Assembly (NCBI GenBank): GCA_964617455.1
Contig: CAZTYF010000017.1
Coordinates: 1-43,768, forward strand
From: Monoglobus sp964617455
GTDB lineage: Bacteria > Bacillota > Clostridia > Monoglobales > Monoglobaceae
Length of the DNA: 43,768 nt
Reading direction: 5' to 3'
Shown here: piece after piece, positions 8,192 to 15,381 of the stretch
How positions within the stretch are numbered: the first letter of the stretch is position 1
Layout: every line of letters begins with the position of its first letter
The notes under the pieces: generated by a model
What the model saw: the letters and a program-made list of their open reading frames with translations, nothing else
Database searches by the model: none
What the model was told of the DNA's origin: nothing
Program-made: the position numbers and the translations under genes

Positions 8192-9445
8192 GTGAAGATA
8201 CTCTATTTCGACTGCCCCATGGGAGCTGCGGGGGATATGCTTATGTCCGCCCTCCTTGGCCTTCACCCGGACCCGAACGGCTTTATAGACAGAATGAACA
8301 ATATGGGCCTCAAAGGGGTCAAATTCCGCTGTGAGAATGTGAAAAGCCGAGGTATTTGCGGGATACACACCGATGTGTCGGTGAGAGGTGCGTCCGAGTC
8401 GGACGGGCTTTCCCCTATTCATAGGCATTCGGAGGCAGGGCCCGAACATCACCCATCGGAAAATCACGAACATTCGGAGCACCGTCACGAGCACAGAAGC
8501 CTTGGGGATATTTACGGAATAATAGACGGACTCAAAGTGCCCCAAAAAGTTGCGGAAAATGCCAAAAAAATCTATCGGATTGTGGCGGAGGCGGAAAGCG
8601 CCGTCCACGGAGAGGAAGTTTCGGAAATCCATTTTCATGAGGTCGGAAGCCTTGATGCCATTGCGGACATGGTGGGAGTTTGCTCCCTGATTTACGATAT
8701 CGCACCGGACATAATCAAATCCTCACCCATATGCGTCGGCTTCGGCACCGTTCGGGCGGCTCACGGAATTCTTCCCGTACCCGCACCTGCCACGGCCCTT
8801 ATTTTGAAAGACATTCCCATTTACGGAGGCACCGTTCAAGGGGAGCTTTGCACCCCCACCGGAGCGGCCCTTTTGAAATATTTCGCATCGGATTTTGTGG
8901 CAATGCCGCCCATAAAGATTCAAAAAATCGGGTATGGCATGGGGACCAAGGAATTTGCGGAAGCTCCCAATTGCGTCAGAGCCCTTTTGGGAGAGAGCGA
9001 AGATAGGGCTTTCGGGGACGTGTGGGAGCTCTGCTGCAATTTGGATGATATGACGGCGGAGGACATAAGCTATGCCATAGATAAGCTTTTTGAGGGAGGC
9101 GCATTGGATGTTTTCACTTCCCCCGCGGGAATGAAAAAGAATCGTCCCGGAGTGCTGCTCTCCTGTCTGTGCGGCGAGGGGGAACGGGAAAAGATGGTTC
9201 GATTGATTTTCAAACACACTTCCACCATCGGAATTCGGGAATACAAATGCGGGCGGTATACCTTGGACAGATATGAGGAAACAATTCCCTCGGAGTATGG
9301 CAGCGTGAGGCGGAAGGTCTCGTCCGGATACGGAATTACGAAGGCAAAGTGGGACCACGACGATATGGCCGAAATCGCAGATGAATACGGGATTTCAATC
9401 TCCGATGTAAGGAAAAAGCTGTCGGACGAAGGCTCCTCGGATTAG
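8192..9445 (+). CDS. larC: LarC, nickel insertase for the nickel-pincer cofactor
   Basis: This 417-residue protein is full-length LarC as one reading frame. The N-terminal motif YFDCPMGAAGDMLMSALLGL, the IHFHEVGSLDAIAD block and the C-terminal LCCNLDDMTAEDISYA block are family hallmarks. A His-rich stretch (about residues 77-102) fits metal handling. LarC inserts nickel into the sulfur-charged pincer precursor in a CTP-dependent step. In Lactiplantibacillus plantarum larC is read through a programmed frameshift; here no shift is needed. The start is GTG, with AAGGAG nine bases upstream. With larB this implies a nickel-pincer enzyme elsewhere in the genome. Confidence 0.93.
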   Translation: MKILYFDCPMGAAGDMLMSALLGLHPDPNGFIDRMNNMGLKGVKFRCENVKSRGICGIHTDVSVRGASESDGLSPIHRHSEAGPEHHPSENHEHSEHRHEHRSLGDIYGIIDGLKVPQKVAENAKKIYRIVAEAESAVHGEEVSEIHFHEVGSLDAIADMVGVCSLIYDIAPDIIKSSPICVGFGTVRAAHGILPVPAPATALILKDIPIYGGTVQGELCTPTGAALLKYFASDFVAMPPIKIQKIGYGMGTKEFAEAPNCVRALLGESEDRAFGDVWELCCNLDDMTAEDISYAIDKLFEGGALDVFTSPAGMKKNRPGVLLSCLCGEGEREKMVRLIFKHTSTIGIREYKCGRYTLDRYEETIPSEYGSVRRKVSSGYGITKAKWDHDDMAEIADEYGISISDVRKKLSDEGSSD

Positions 9446-9614
9446 TCTCGGGGGCCTTTGGCGGAACTTCCCTTTTGGATGGTCCTTTTCGGAAGTTTGG
9501 AGAGAGGTGTCAAAAAAATCCACAAATAAAAATTTGTAATTTTTTGTGATTTTATGCACTCTTACAATATTCGCAAAAAACCTCGTCTTTACAGTACAAA
9601 ATCGAAATTTTTTC
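9446..9614. other. Intergenic stretch between larC and HPr
   Basis: It holds a loose inverted repeat AACTTCC/GGAAGTT (9465-9471 with 9491-9497). An AT-rich hairpin ACAAAT-AAAA-ATTTGT (9522-9537) precedes a T-run and might terminate larC. No coding sequence is supported. Confidence 0.4.
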
Positions 9615-9643
9615 TTGACTTATTTTGGGGTTTCTTGTATTAT
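9615..9643 (+). promoter_or_regulatory. Promoter of the HPr gene
   Basis: TTGACT (9615-9620), a 17-bp spacer, then TATTAT (9638-9643). The leader to the ATG is about 50 bases. Confidence 0.7.
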
Positions 9644-9699
9644 AGTATTATTGTTTTATTCTTGTAATAAAGTCAGAGAACACATAAGGAGCGGGTATT

Positions 9700-9960
9700 A
9701 TGTATATGAAAGAAGTAGTGGTGCAAAACCAGGTTGGGCTTCATGCAAGACCGGCAACGTTTTTCATCCAAAAAGCCAACGAATATAAATCGAGCATTTG
9801 GGTTGAAAGCGAAGACAGAAAGGTCAGCGCAAAAAGTCTCTTGGGTGTTCTGTCTTTGGGCATAACCAAAGGTCTTACCATCACCATCATTGCAGACGGC
9901 CCCGATGAAGAGGATTCCGTCAATGATTTGGTTAACTTGATTTCTTCGAATTTTGCGTAA
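9700..9960 (+). CDS. ptsH: HPr, phosphocarrier protein of the PTS
   Basis: This is an 86-residue HPr. His15 lies in GLHARPA and Ser46 in AKSLLGVLSLG, both at standard HPr numbering. His15 receives phosphate from enzyme I for sugar uptake. Ser46 is the HPr kinase site used in Firmicutes for CcpA-dependent carbon catabolite repression. Having both argues for true HPr rather than Crh, which lacks the histidine. AAGGAG lies eight bases before the ATG, and a second in-frame ATG is two codons later. The gene is a single transcription unit with its own promoter and terminator; no enzyme I gene is adjacent. Confidence 0.94.
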   Translation: MYMKEVVVQNQVGLHARPATFFIQKANEYKSSIWVESEDRKVSAKSLLGVLSLGITKGLTITIIADGPDEEDSVNDLVNLISSNFA

Positions 9961-9986
9961 GCCGCTTTCAAATACCAAACGACCGG

Positions 9987-10017
9987 GTAAGCCGCATTTT
10001 CGGTTTACTCTTTTTTA
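9987..10017 (+). terminator. Intrinsic terminator after HPr
   Basis: Stem GTAAGCCG (9987-9994) pairs with CGGTTTAC (10001-10008) with one G-T pair and a 6-base loop, followed by TCTTTTTT. Confidence 0.82.
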
Positions 10018-10088
10018 TTTCAAAATCGAAAATACGGTCGGCTTCCGATAGGAAAAAAAGGATAAATTAAAATAAAATCAAAACTGCC

Positions 10089-11957
10089 ATGACTGAGGAA
10101 ATATTACATTCAATCAAAGAAAAACTTAAGACGCTTCCCATGTCCCCCGGAGTTTATCTTATGAAAAACGAGGCGGGAGATGTTATTTATGTGGGAAAAA
10201 GCAAAGCCCTGAAAAATCGGGTCAGCTCCTATTTTATAAATTCAAAGGGACACTCAGTCAAAACCTTGAGGCTTGTGGAAAACATCTGTGACTTTGACTA
10301 TATGGTTACGGACAGTGAGGTTGAGGCACTGATTTTGGAGTGCAATCTCATCAAAAAGTATAAGCCCAAGTATAATATTCTCCTCAAGGATGACAAGCAG
10401 TATCCCTATATAAAAATAACTTCCAAAGAGGCATTTCCCCGAATATTCCTGACCCGCAGAGTGGTAAAAGACGGCTCTAAGTATTTCGGTCCCTATATGA
10501 GTTCGGCAAACACCAAAGAGACTCTTGAGATTATCAGAAAGGTGTTTAAAATCCGTTCCTGCAATCGGGTCCTGCCTCGGGACATAGGCAAGGAGAGGCC
10601 CTGCCTTTATTATCACATAGGCGAGTGCAGCGCCCCCTGCGACGGCAAGATCTCCGCAGAGGAGTATTCCGAGATGTTTAACAAAATTTCCTCCGTCCTT
10701 TCGGGGAACTACGGGGTCCTCACCGACGAGCTGACCGAAAAAATGCACAGGGCCGCAGACAAATTGGAATTCGAAAAGGCGGCGAGTTACCGAGACAGTA
10801 TTGCCCATCTGAAGGCCCTTGACGAAAAGCAAAAGATGGTCTCCGCCAACGAAGACAATCGGGATATAATCGGTTTTTTCCGAGACGGTTCGGACTGCTG
10901 CGTCCAGCTGTTCTATATGCGGGGCGGCAAGATGCTCGGCTCGGAAAAATACGTGTTCGAGAATTTCGAAGATACAATCCCGGATTTGATTTCAAGTTTT
11001 ATAAAGCAGTTCTACTATTCCGCCACAAGCATTCCGAAGGAAATTTTAATCCCTGCTGAAATAGAAGACAGAGAAGGCATATCCTTGTGGCTTTCGGAAA
11101 AATGCGGACGGAAAATCAATGTGCATATGCCTCTCAGGGGCTCAAAGGCCCGTGCCGTCCAAATGGTCAACAAAAATGCGGAAGAGTCCCTGAAGCTCCA
11201 CAAATTCAAACGGGACAAGGATAGGACCGACCAAAATGCAGTCCTCGGAGAATTGATGGAACTGCTCGGCCTTGACAATGTGCCGACTCGGATTGAAACC
11301 TATGATATCTCCAACATATCCGGGGCTCAGAGTGTCGGTGTGTGTGTTGTATACAACAACGCCCGTCCTCTCAAGTCGGCCTATCGAAAATTTAATATCA
11401 AAACCGTTGAAGGGGCAGACGACTATGAGAGCACCCGGGAAGTTATTTTCCGCCGAATCAATCGGGCCTATGAGGAGGAAGACCGAATCAGGGAGGGAAG
11501 CCTTGACCCGGCCAAGGCGAAATTTCTGCCTCTCCCCGATTTGATTTTGCTTGACGGAGGCAGGGGACATATTTCCAAGGTGCGGGAATTGTTCGAAACC
11601 ATGGGTGAGGAAATTCCCGTATACGGTATGGTCAAAGATGACAAGCACAGAACAAGAGCTCTCACGGATATGGATTTTGAGTTTGAAATCGACAAAGACG
11701 GCGCCCTGTTTAAGTTTTTAGCGGCAATGCAGGAGGAGGTCCACAGATTTGCCATAACCGCTTTCAGGAAGAAACATGAAAAGGCGAGTCTCAAAAGCGA
11801 GCTTGATGACATAAAAGGCATCGGCCCCGCCAAGCGGAACAAACTGCTCCTTTCCTTCTCCTCCATCGGTCGAATAAAATCCGCCACCCTTGAGGAGCTC
11901 AGCGGGGTCATAGACAAAAGAGCCGCCCAAAACGTCTATGACTATTACCACGGATAA
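10089..11957 (+). CDS. uvrC: UvrC, excinuclease ABC subunit C
   Basis: This 622-residue UvrC has full length and the usual order. A GIY-YIG nuclease domain comes first (about residues 15-95; PGVYLMK, VIYVGKSKALKNRV), which makes the 3' incision. A Cys cluster follows (about 158-173, with RPCLYYHIGECSAPC), then a UVR motif (about 205-240). The RNase H-like endonuclease domain (about 385-540; IETYDISNISG, LILLDGGRGH) makes the 5' incision. Helix-hairpin-helix DNA-binding motifs end the protein (IKGIGPAKRNKLL). It acts with UvrA and UvrB in nucleotide excision repair. The ATG has no good ribosome binding site: the nearest AAAGGA is about 26 bases upstream, and an in-frame stop at 10068 excludes a longer form. 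Confidence 0.96.
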   Translation: MTEEILHSIKEKLKTLPMSPGVYLMKNEAGDVIYVGKSKALKNRVSSYFINSKGHSVKTLRLVENICDFDYMVTDSEVEALILECNLIKKYKPKYNILLKDDKQYPYIKITSKEAFPRIFLTRRVVKDGSKYFGPYMSSANTKETLEIIRKVFKIRSCNRVLPRDIGKERPCLYYHIGECSAPCDGKISAEEYSEMFNKISSVLSGNYGVLTDELTEKMHRAADKLEFEKAASYRDSIAHLKALDEKQKMVSANEDNRDIIGFFRDGSDCCVQLFYMRGGKMLGSEKYVFENFEDTIPDLISSFIKQFYYSATSIPKEILIPAEIEDREGISLWLSEKCGRKINVHMPLRGSKARAVQMVNKNAEESLKLHKFKRDKDRTDQNAVLGELMELLGLDNVPTRIETYDISNISGAQSVGVCVVYNNARPLKSAYRKFNIKTVEGADDYESTREVIFRRINRAYEEEDRIREGSLDPAKAKFLPLPDLILLDGGRGHISKVRELFETMGEEIPVYGMVKDDKHRTRALTDMDFEFEIDKDGALFKFLAAMQEEVHRFAITAFRKKHEKASLKSELDDIKGIGPAKRNKLLLSFSSIGRIKSATLEELSGVIDKRAAQNVYDYYHG

Positions 11958-11974
11958 ATTTTTCCAAAAAACCG

Positions 11975-12002
11975 TTGAATTTTTATTTGGTTGTGTTATA
12001 AT
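11975..12002 (+). promoter_or_regulatory. Extended -10 promoter of rnhA
   Basis: TTGAAT (11975-11980), a 16-bp spacer, and TATAAT (11997-12002) preceded by TGT, giving an extended -10. It lies directly after uvrC. Confidence 0.78.
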
Positions 12003-12029
12003 TAAATGGGAAAATGAGCGAGGTGTTAT

Positions 12030-12488
12030 ATGGCTGAACTTAAATATGTTCGGATTTATACCGACGGCGCGTGCAGCGGAAATCCGGGCCCCGGCGGCTA
12101 TGGCGCGATTCTCAGATACGGCACTCACGAGAAGAAGCTTGCAGGCGGGGAGCCTTTGACAACCAATAACCGAATGGAACTTACGGCTGTTATCGAGGGC
12201 CTCGGAGCCCTCAACCAAAAGTGTCGGGTCGATTTGTACAGCGATTCCAAATATTTCGTGGACGGAGTGCAAAAAGGCTGGGCCGAAAATTGGAAGAACA
12301 ACGGCTGGATGCGGAACAAAAAGGAAAAGGCCCTAAATCCGGATTTATGGGAAAAGGTGCTCGGACTCATTGAATATCATGAGGTCACTGTTCATTGGGT
12401 CAAAGGTCACAGCGGCAATCCCGAAAACGAGGAGTGCGACCGAATGGCAACCGAACAGGCGAAGAAGTTTGCCGAATTCGCCGAGTGA
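12030..12488 (+). CDS. rnhA: Ribonuclease HI
   Basis: This 152-residue RNase HI shows the complete catalytic set: Asp12 (IYTDGACSGNPGPGG), Glu50 (NNRMELTAVIEGL), Asp72 (YSDSKYFVDGV) and Asp137 (NEECDRMA), with the accessory His127 in VKGHSGNPEN. It degrades the RNA strand of RNA-DNA hybrids using two metal ions. The basic-protrusion region (about residues 82-100, rich in W, K and N) is present, as in E. coli RNase HI. GAGG lies before the ATG, and its own promoter sits just upstream. Confidence 0.96.
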   Translation: MAELKYVRIYTDGACSGNPGPGGYGAILRYGTHEKKLAGGEPLTTNNRMELTAVIEGLGALNQKCRVDLYSDSKYFVDGVQKGWAENWKNNGWMRNKKEKALNPDLWEKVLGLIEYHEVTVHWVKGHSGNPENEECDRMATEQAKKFAEFAE

Positions 12489-12503
12489 GTTTTCTGCGGA
12501 TAC

Positions 12504-12545
12504 GTAGATCTACTTTTCATGGATTGAGCGTATTGAGCGTATAAT
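12504..12545 (+). promoter_or_regulatory. Upstream region of nifS: palindrome, tandem 9-mer and -10 box
   Basis: A perfect 10-bp palindrome GTAGATCTAC (12504-12513) is followed by a perfect tandem 9-mer ATTGAGCGT at 12523-12531 and 12532-12540. A TATAAT box starts at the last base (12540-12545). No good -35 box is present at the right distance, so activator dependence or a regulator site is possible. An Fe-S-sensing Rrf2/IscR-type regulator would fit the downstream genes, but this is inference. Confidence 0.5.
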
Positions 12546-12571
12546 ATTTAACGAAAGGTAGGACAGACATA

Positions 12572-13750
12572 ATGAGGATTTATGTTGACAATGCGGCAAC
12601 CACTTCAATTGCCGATGAGGTTGCCGAGGAAATGATCAAGTGTATCAAAGAGATACCGGGAAACCCCTCAAGCATTTACACCGAGGGGCGGGAGGCAAAG
12701 CGAGCCATTGAAACGGCTCGGGAAAAGGTGGCAACTGCCATAGGTGCAAGTCCCAAGGAGATATACTTCACCGGAAGCGGAACCGAGTCCGACAACTGGG
12801 CCATAAGAAGCACGGCAAAAGCCTATGGAGACAAAGGTAAGCATATTATCACCAGTGCCGTTGAGCACCATGCGGTGCTCCATACCTGCGAGGATTTGGA
12901 AAAACAGGGCTATGAAGTGACCTATTTGCCCGTTGACAAATATGGCAGGGTATCGGCGGAGGATGTGAAAGCCGCCATAAGACCCGACACGATTTTGGTG
13001 TCGATTATGTACGCCAACAACGAGATCGGAACGATTATGCCCATCAAGGAAATAGGCGAAATTTGTCGGGAAAAGAAGGTTCTGTTCCATACCGATGCGG
13101 TTCAGGCCATCGGAATGACGGAAATCGATGTGAATGACCTCAATGTGGATATGCTCTCTCTCACGGCTCACAAGTTCCACGGTCCCAAAGGTGTCGGCGC
13201 TCTGTATGTGAAACAGGGTGTTCGCCTTGTGCCTTTCATTACGGGAGGCGCCCAGGAGCGGGGCAAAAGAGCCGCCACGGAAAATGTCCCCGGTATCGTC
13301 GGCATGGGCAAGGCCATCGAGCTTGCCACCGCCAACATTTCGGAAAAGAGAAAAAAACTTACCGAGCTTCGGGATTACTACATAAAGCAGGTATTGGACA
13401 AAATCCCCTACTCTCGGCTCAACGGCCATCCCACGGAGCGGCTGCCGGGTAATACCAATATTAGTTTCGAGTTTATCGAAGGGGAGGGTATGCTCCTCCG
13501 CTTGGATATGAAGGGGATATCGGCCTCCAGCGGCAGCGCCTGCACATCCGGCTCCCTTGACCCGTCCCATGTGCTCCTTGCCATAGGACTCAGGCATGAG
13601 GTGGCCCACGGCTCTCTCAGAGTCACTTTTGATATGAGCAATACCAAAGAGCAGGTTGACCTGATTGTGGATGCCCTCTGCGAAATAGTGCCTCTGCTCC
13701 GCAGTATGTCGCCCCTCTATGAGGACTTTATAAAGAATAACAAGGAATAA
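12572..13750 (+). CDS. nifS: Cysteine desulfurase (NifS/IscS family)
   Basis: This 392-residue PLP enzyme converts cysteine to alanine and a protein-bound persulfide. Lys201 (LSLTAHKFHGPKGVGALYV) binds PLP. His104 (SAVEHHAVLH) stacks on it. Cys324 in SGSACTSGSLDPSHVL carries the sulfur, in the long mobile loop that marks the NifS/IscS class rather than SufS. The next genes are a scaffold and MnmA, so it probably feeds both Fe-S assembly and tRNA 2-thiouridine formation, as in many Clostridia. Confidence 0.95.
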   Translation: MRIYVDNAATTSIADEVAEEMIKCIKEIPGNPSSIYTEGREAKRAIETAREKVATAIGASPKEIYFTGSGTESDNWAIRSTAKAYGDKGKHIITSAVEHHAVLHTCEDLEKQGYEVTYLPVDKYGRVSAEDVKAAIRPDTILVSIMYANNEIGTIMPIKEIGEICREKKVLFHTDAVQAIGMTEIDVNDLNVDMLSLTAHKFHGPKGVGALYVKQGVRLVPFITGGAQERGKRAATENVPGIVGMGKAIELATANISEKRKKLTELRDYYIKQVLDKIPYSRLNGHPTERLPGNTNISFEFIEGEGMLLRLDMKGISASSGSACTSGSLDPSHVLLAIGLRHEVAHGSLRVTFDMSNTKEQVDLIVDALCEIVPLLRSMSPLYEDFIKNNKE

Positions 13751-13758
13751 ATCGCAAA

Positions 13759-13790
13759 GGGCCCGCCCAAAGCTGTTTGGGCGGTTGCCC
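13759..13790 (+). promoter_or_regulatory. Stem-loop between nifS and iscU
   Basis: Stem CCGCCCAAA (13763-13771) pairs perfectly with TTTGGGCGG (13776-13784) around a GCTG loop. An outer GGGC/GCCC extends it after a TT bulge. There is no T-run, so it is more likely an mRNA stability or processing element, or a partial attenuator, than a full terminator. Confidence 0.6.
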
Positions 13791-13831
13791 TCCCTTTCCG
13801 AAATTCCGTCACTATGTTAGGAGGATTTTTT

Positions 13832-14284
13832 ATGTATAGTGAGAAGGTTATGGACCATTTTTCCAATCCCCGAAATGTGGGGGAGATTCCCGATGCCAAC
13901 GCGGTTGGTCAGGTGGGAAATCCCCAATGCGGAGATATTATGAAAATATATATGAAAATTAACGATGATACGGGAGTCATTGAGGACGTCAAATTCAAAA
14001 CCTTCGGTTGCGGCGCCGCTATTGCCACATCGAGCATGGCCACGGAGCTTGTGAAGGGCAAGACCATAGACGAGGCTCTCAAACTTACCAATCAGGCCGT
14101 TGCCGAAGCTTTGGACGGTTTGCCCCCCATAAAGATGCACTGTTCCAACTTGGCCGAGGAGGCGGTCCATGCGGCTCTTGCCAATTATTACGAAAACCGC
14201 GGAATGGATGCATCGGCCATACCCCAGTGTAACGGCTGCTGTTCGTCCTGCACCGTTGCGGAAGAAATTCACGGGGAGAAGTAA
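13832..14284 (+). CDS. iscU: IscU/NifU-type Fe-S cluster scaffold with extra C-terminal cysteines
   Basis: This 150-residue scaffold has the three cluster-binding cysteines Cys33 (NPQCGD, with Asp35), Cys60 (TFGCGAAIATSS) and Cys104 (MHCSNLAEEA). A C-terminal extension adds QCNGCCSSC (Cys133, 136, 137, 140), which is absent from E. coli IscU. The chaperone-recognition LPPIK motif (residues 97-101) is conserved. The ATG at 13832 is chosen because AGGAGG ends seven bases before it; an ATG at 13814 would contain that site. It overlaps mnmA by one base, so sulfur delivery and tRNA thiolation are coupled in one operon. Confidence 0.92.
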   Translation: MYSEKVMDHFSNPRNVGEIPDANAVGQVGNPQCGDIMKIYMKINDDTGVIEDVKFKTFGCGAAIATSSMATELVKGKTIDEALKLTNQAVAEALDGLPPIKMHCSNLAEEAVHAALANYYENRGMDASAIPQCNGCCSSCTVAEEIHGEK

Positions 14285-15381
14285 TGCCGAAGCGTGTTGT
14301 GGTAGGGATGTCGGGCGGCGTTGACAGCACTGTTGCCGCCGCCCTTTTGAAAGACAGAGGCTATGAAGTCATAGGTGTCACCATGCGCTTGTGGGACGGG
14401 GAGACGGAAGGTTCCTGCTGCTCCCTGTCCTCGGTGGAGGATGCGAGACGGGCCTGCTATAAATTGGGAATAGACTATCACGTTCTTGATTTCCGTTCGG
14501 ATTTCGAAAAGAATGTGGTAGATTATTTTGTGGAAGAATATAAAAACGCCCGAACCCCCAACCCGTGCATTGCCTGCAATCGGTTTTTAAAATTCGACGC
14601 CATGCTTGACAAGGCTCGGATTTTGGATGCGGATTATATTGCCACCGGCCACTACGCCCGAGTCGGCTACGATGAAAATCTCAAAAGGTATGTGCTGCGA
14701 AGGGGAAAGGCCGCCGCAAAGGACCAGAGCTATGTTCTCTATTCTCTCACTCAAAATCAGCTTTCAAAGATGATTTTGCCTTTGGGCGAGATGCCGAGCA
14801 AAGAGCGGGTCAGGGAAACAGCGGAAGAATTGGGCCTTGATGTGGCCCAAAAGCCGGACAGCCAGGAGATATGCTTTGTGCCCGACAAGGACTATGCCGC
14901 CTTCATAGAGAGATATGACGGCGTATGCTCCGAGCCCGGAGATTTTGTGGATACGGCCGGGAATGTTATCGGCAGGCACAAGGGCATCATAAACTATACC
15001 ATAGGCCAGCGAAAAGGTTTGGGAGTGGCCTTTGGCAAGCCTATGTTTGTCACTCATATAGACCCCCGAACCAATCGGGTGACCCTTGGGGAAAAGGGCA
15101 GCGAATTTTCATCCTCCCTTACGGCGGACGGGATGAATTTTATTGCCTATGCCCTGGATACCAAAGAAGATATGGAAAACTTTGAGCCCTTTGAGGCATT
15201 GGCCAAAGTCCGCTACAGCGCAAAACCGACTTCGTGCCGAGTTGAGCCTGCGGGCGATGGCTCCGTGAGGGTGACCTTCGACAGTCCTCAGAGAGCGGTG
15301 ACCCCCGGCCAGGCCGTTGTGTTTTATGATAAGGATTTTGACATTGTTATCGGCGGAGGTACCATAAAAAGCAATGAGTGA
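14284..15381 (+). CDS. mnmA: MnmA, tRNA-uridine 2-sulfurtransferase
   Basis: This 365-residue enzyme makes 2-thiouridine at the wobble position of tRNA Lys, Glu and Gln. The PP-loop GMSGGVDST near the start activates the base with ATP. Catalytic cysteines align as Cys98 (NPCIACNRF) and Cys197 (SQEICFVPD). An additional Cys95 gives a CxxC, the arrangement discussed for [4Fe-4S]-binding MnmA/TtuA enzymes. Family blocks GHYARV, KDQSYVLY and YTIGQRKGLG are intact. The ATG shares one base with the iscU stop, and the gene overlaps pcrA by eight bases. Confidence 0.96.
   Translation: MPKRVVVGMSGGVDSTVAAALLKDRGYEVIGVTMRLWDGETEGSCCSLSSVEDARRACYKLGIDYHVLDFRSDFEKNVVDYFVEEYKNARTPNPCIACNRFLKFDAMLDKARILDADYIATGHYARVGYDENLKRYVLRRGKAAAKDQSYVLYSLTQNQLSKMILPLGEMPSKERVRETAEELGLDVAQKPDSQEICFVPDKDYAAFIERYDGVCSEPGDFVDTAGNVIGRHKGIINYTIGQRKGLGVAFGKPMFVTHIDPRTNRVTLGEKGSEFSSSLTADGMNFIAYALDTKEDMENFEPFEALAKVRYSAKPTSCRVEPAGDGSVRVTFDSPQRAVTPGQAVVFYDKDFDIVIGGGTIKSNE

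Noticed and set aside
12523..12545. TTGAGC within the 9-mer repeat as a -35 box for nifS
   Set aside because: It lies only 10 bases from TATAAT, too close for sigma-A.
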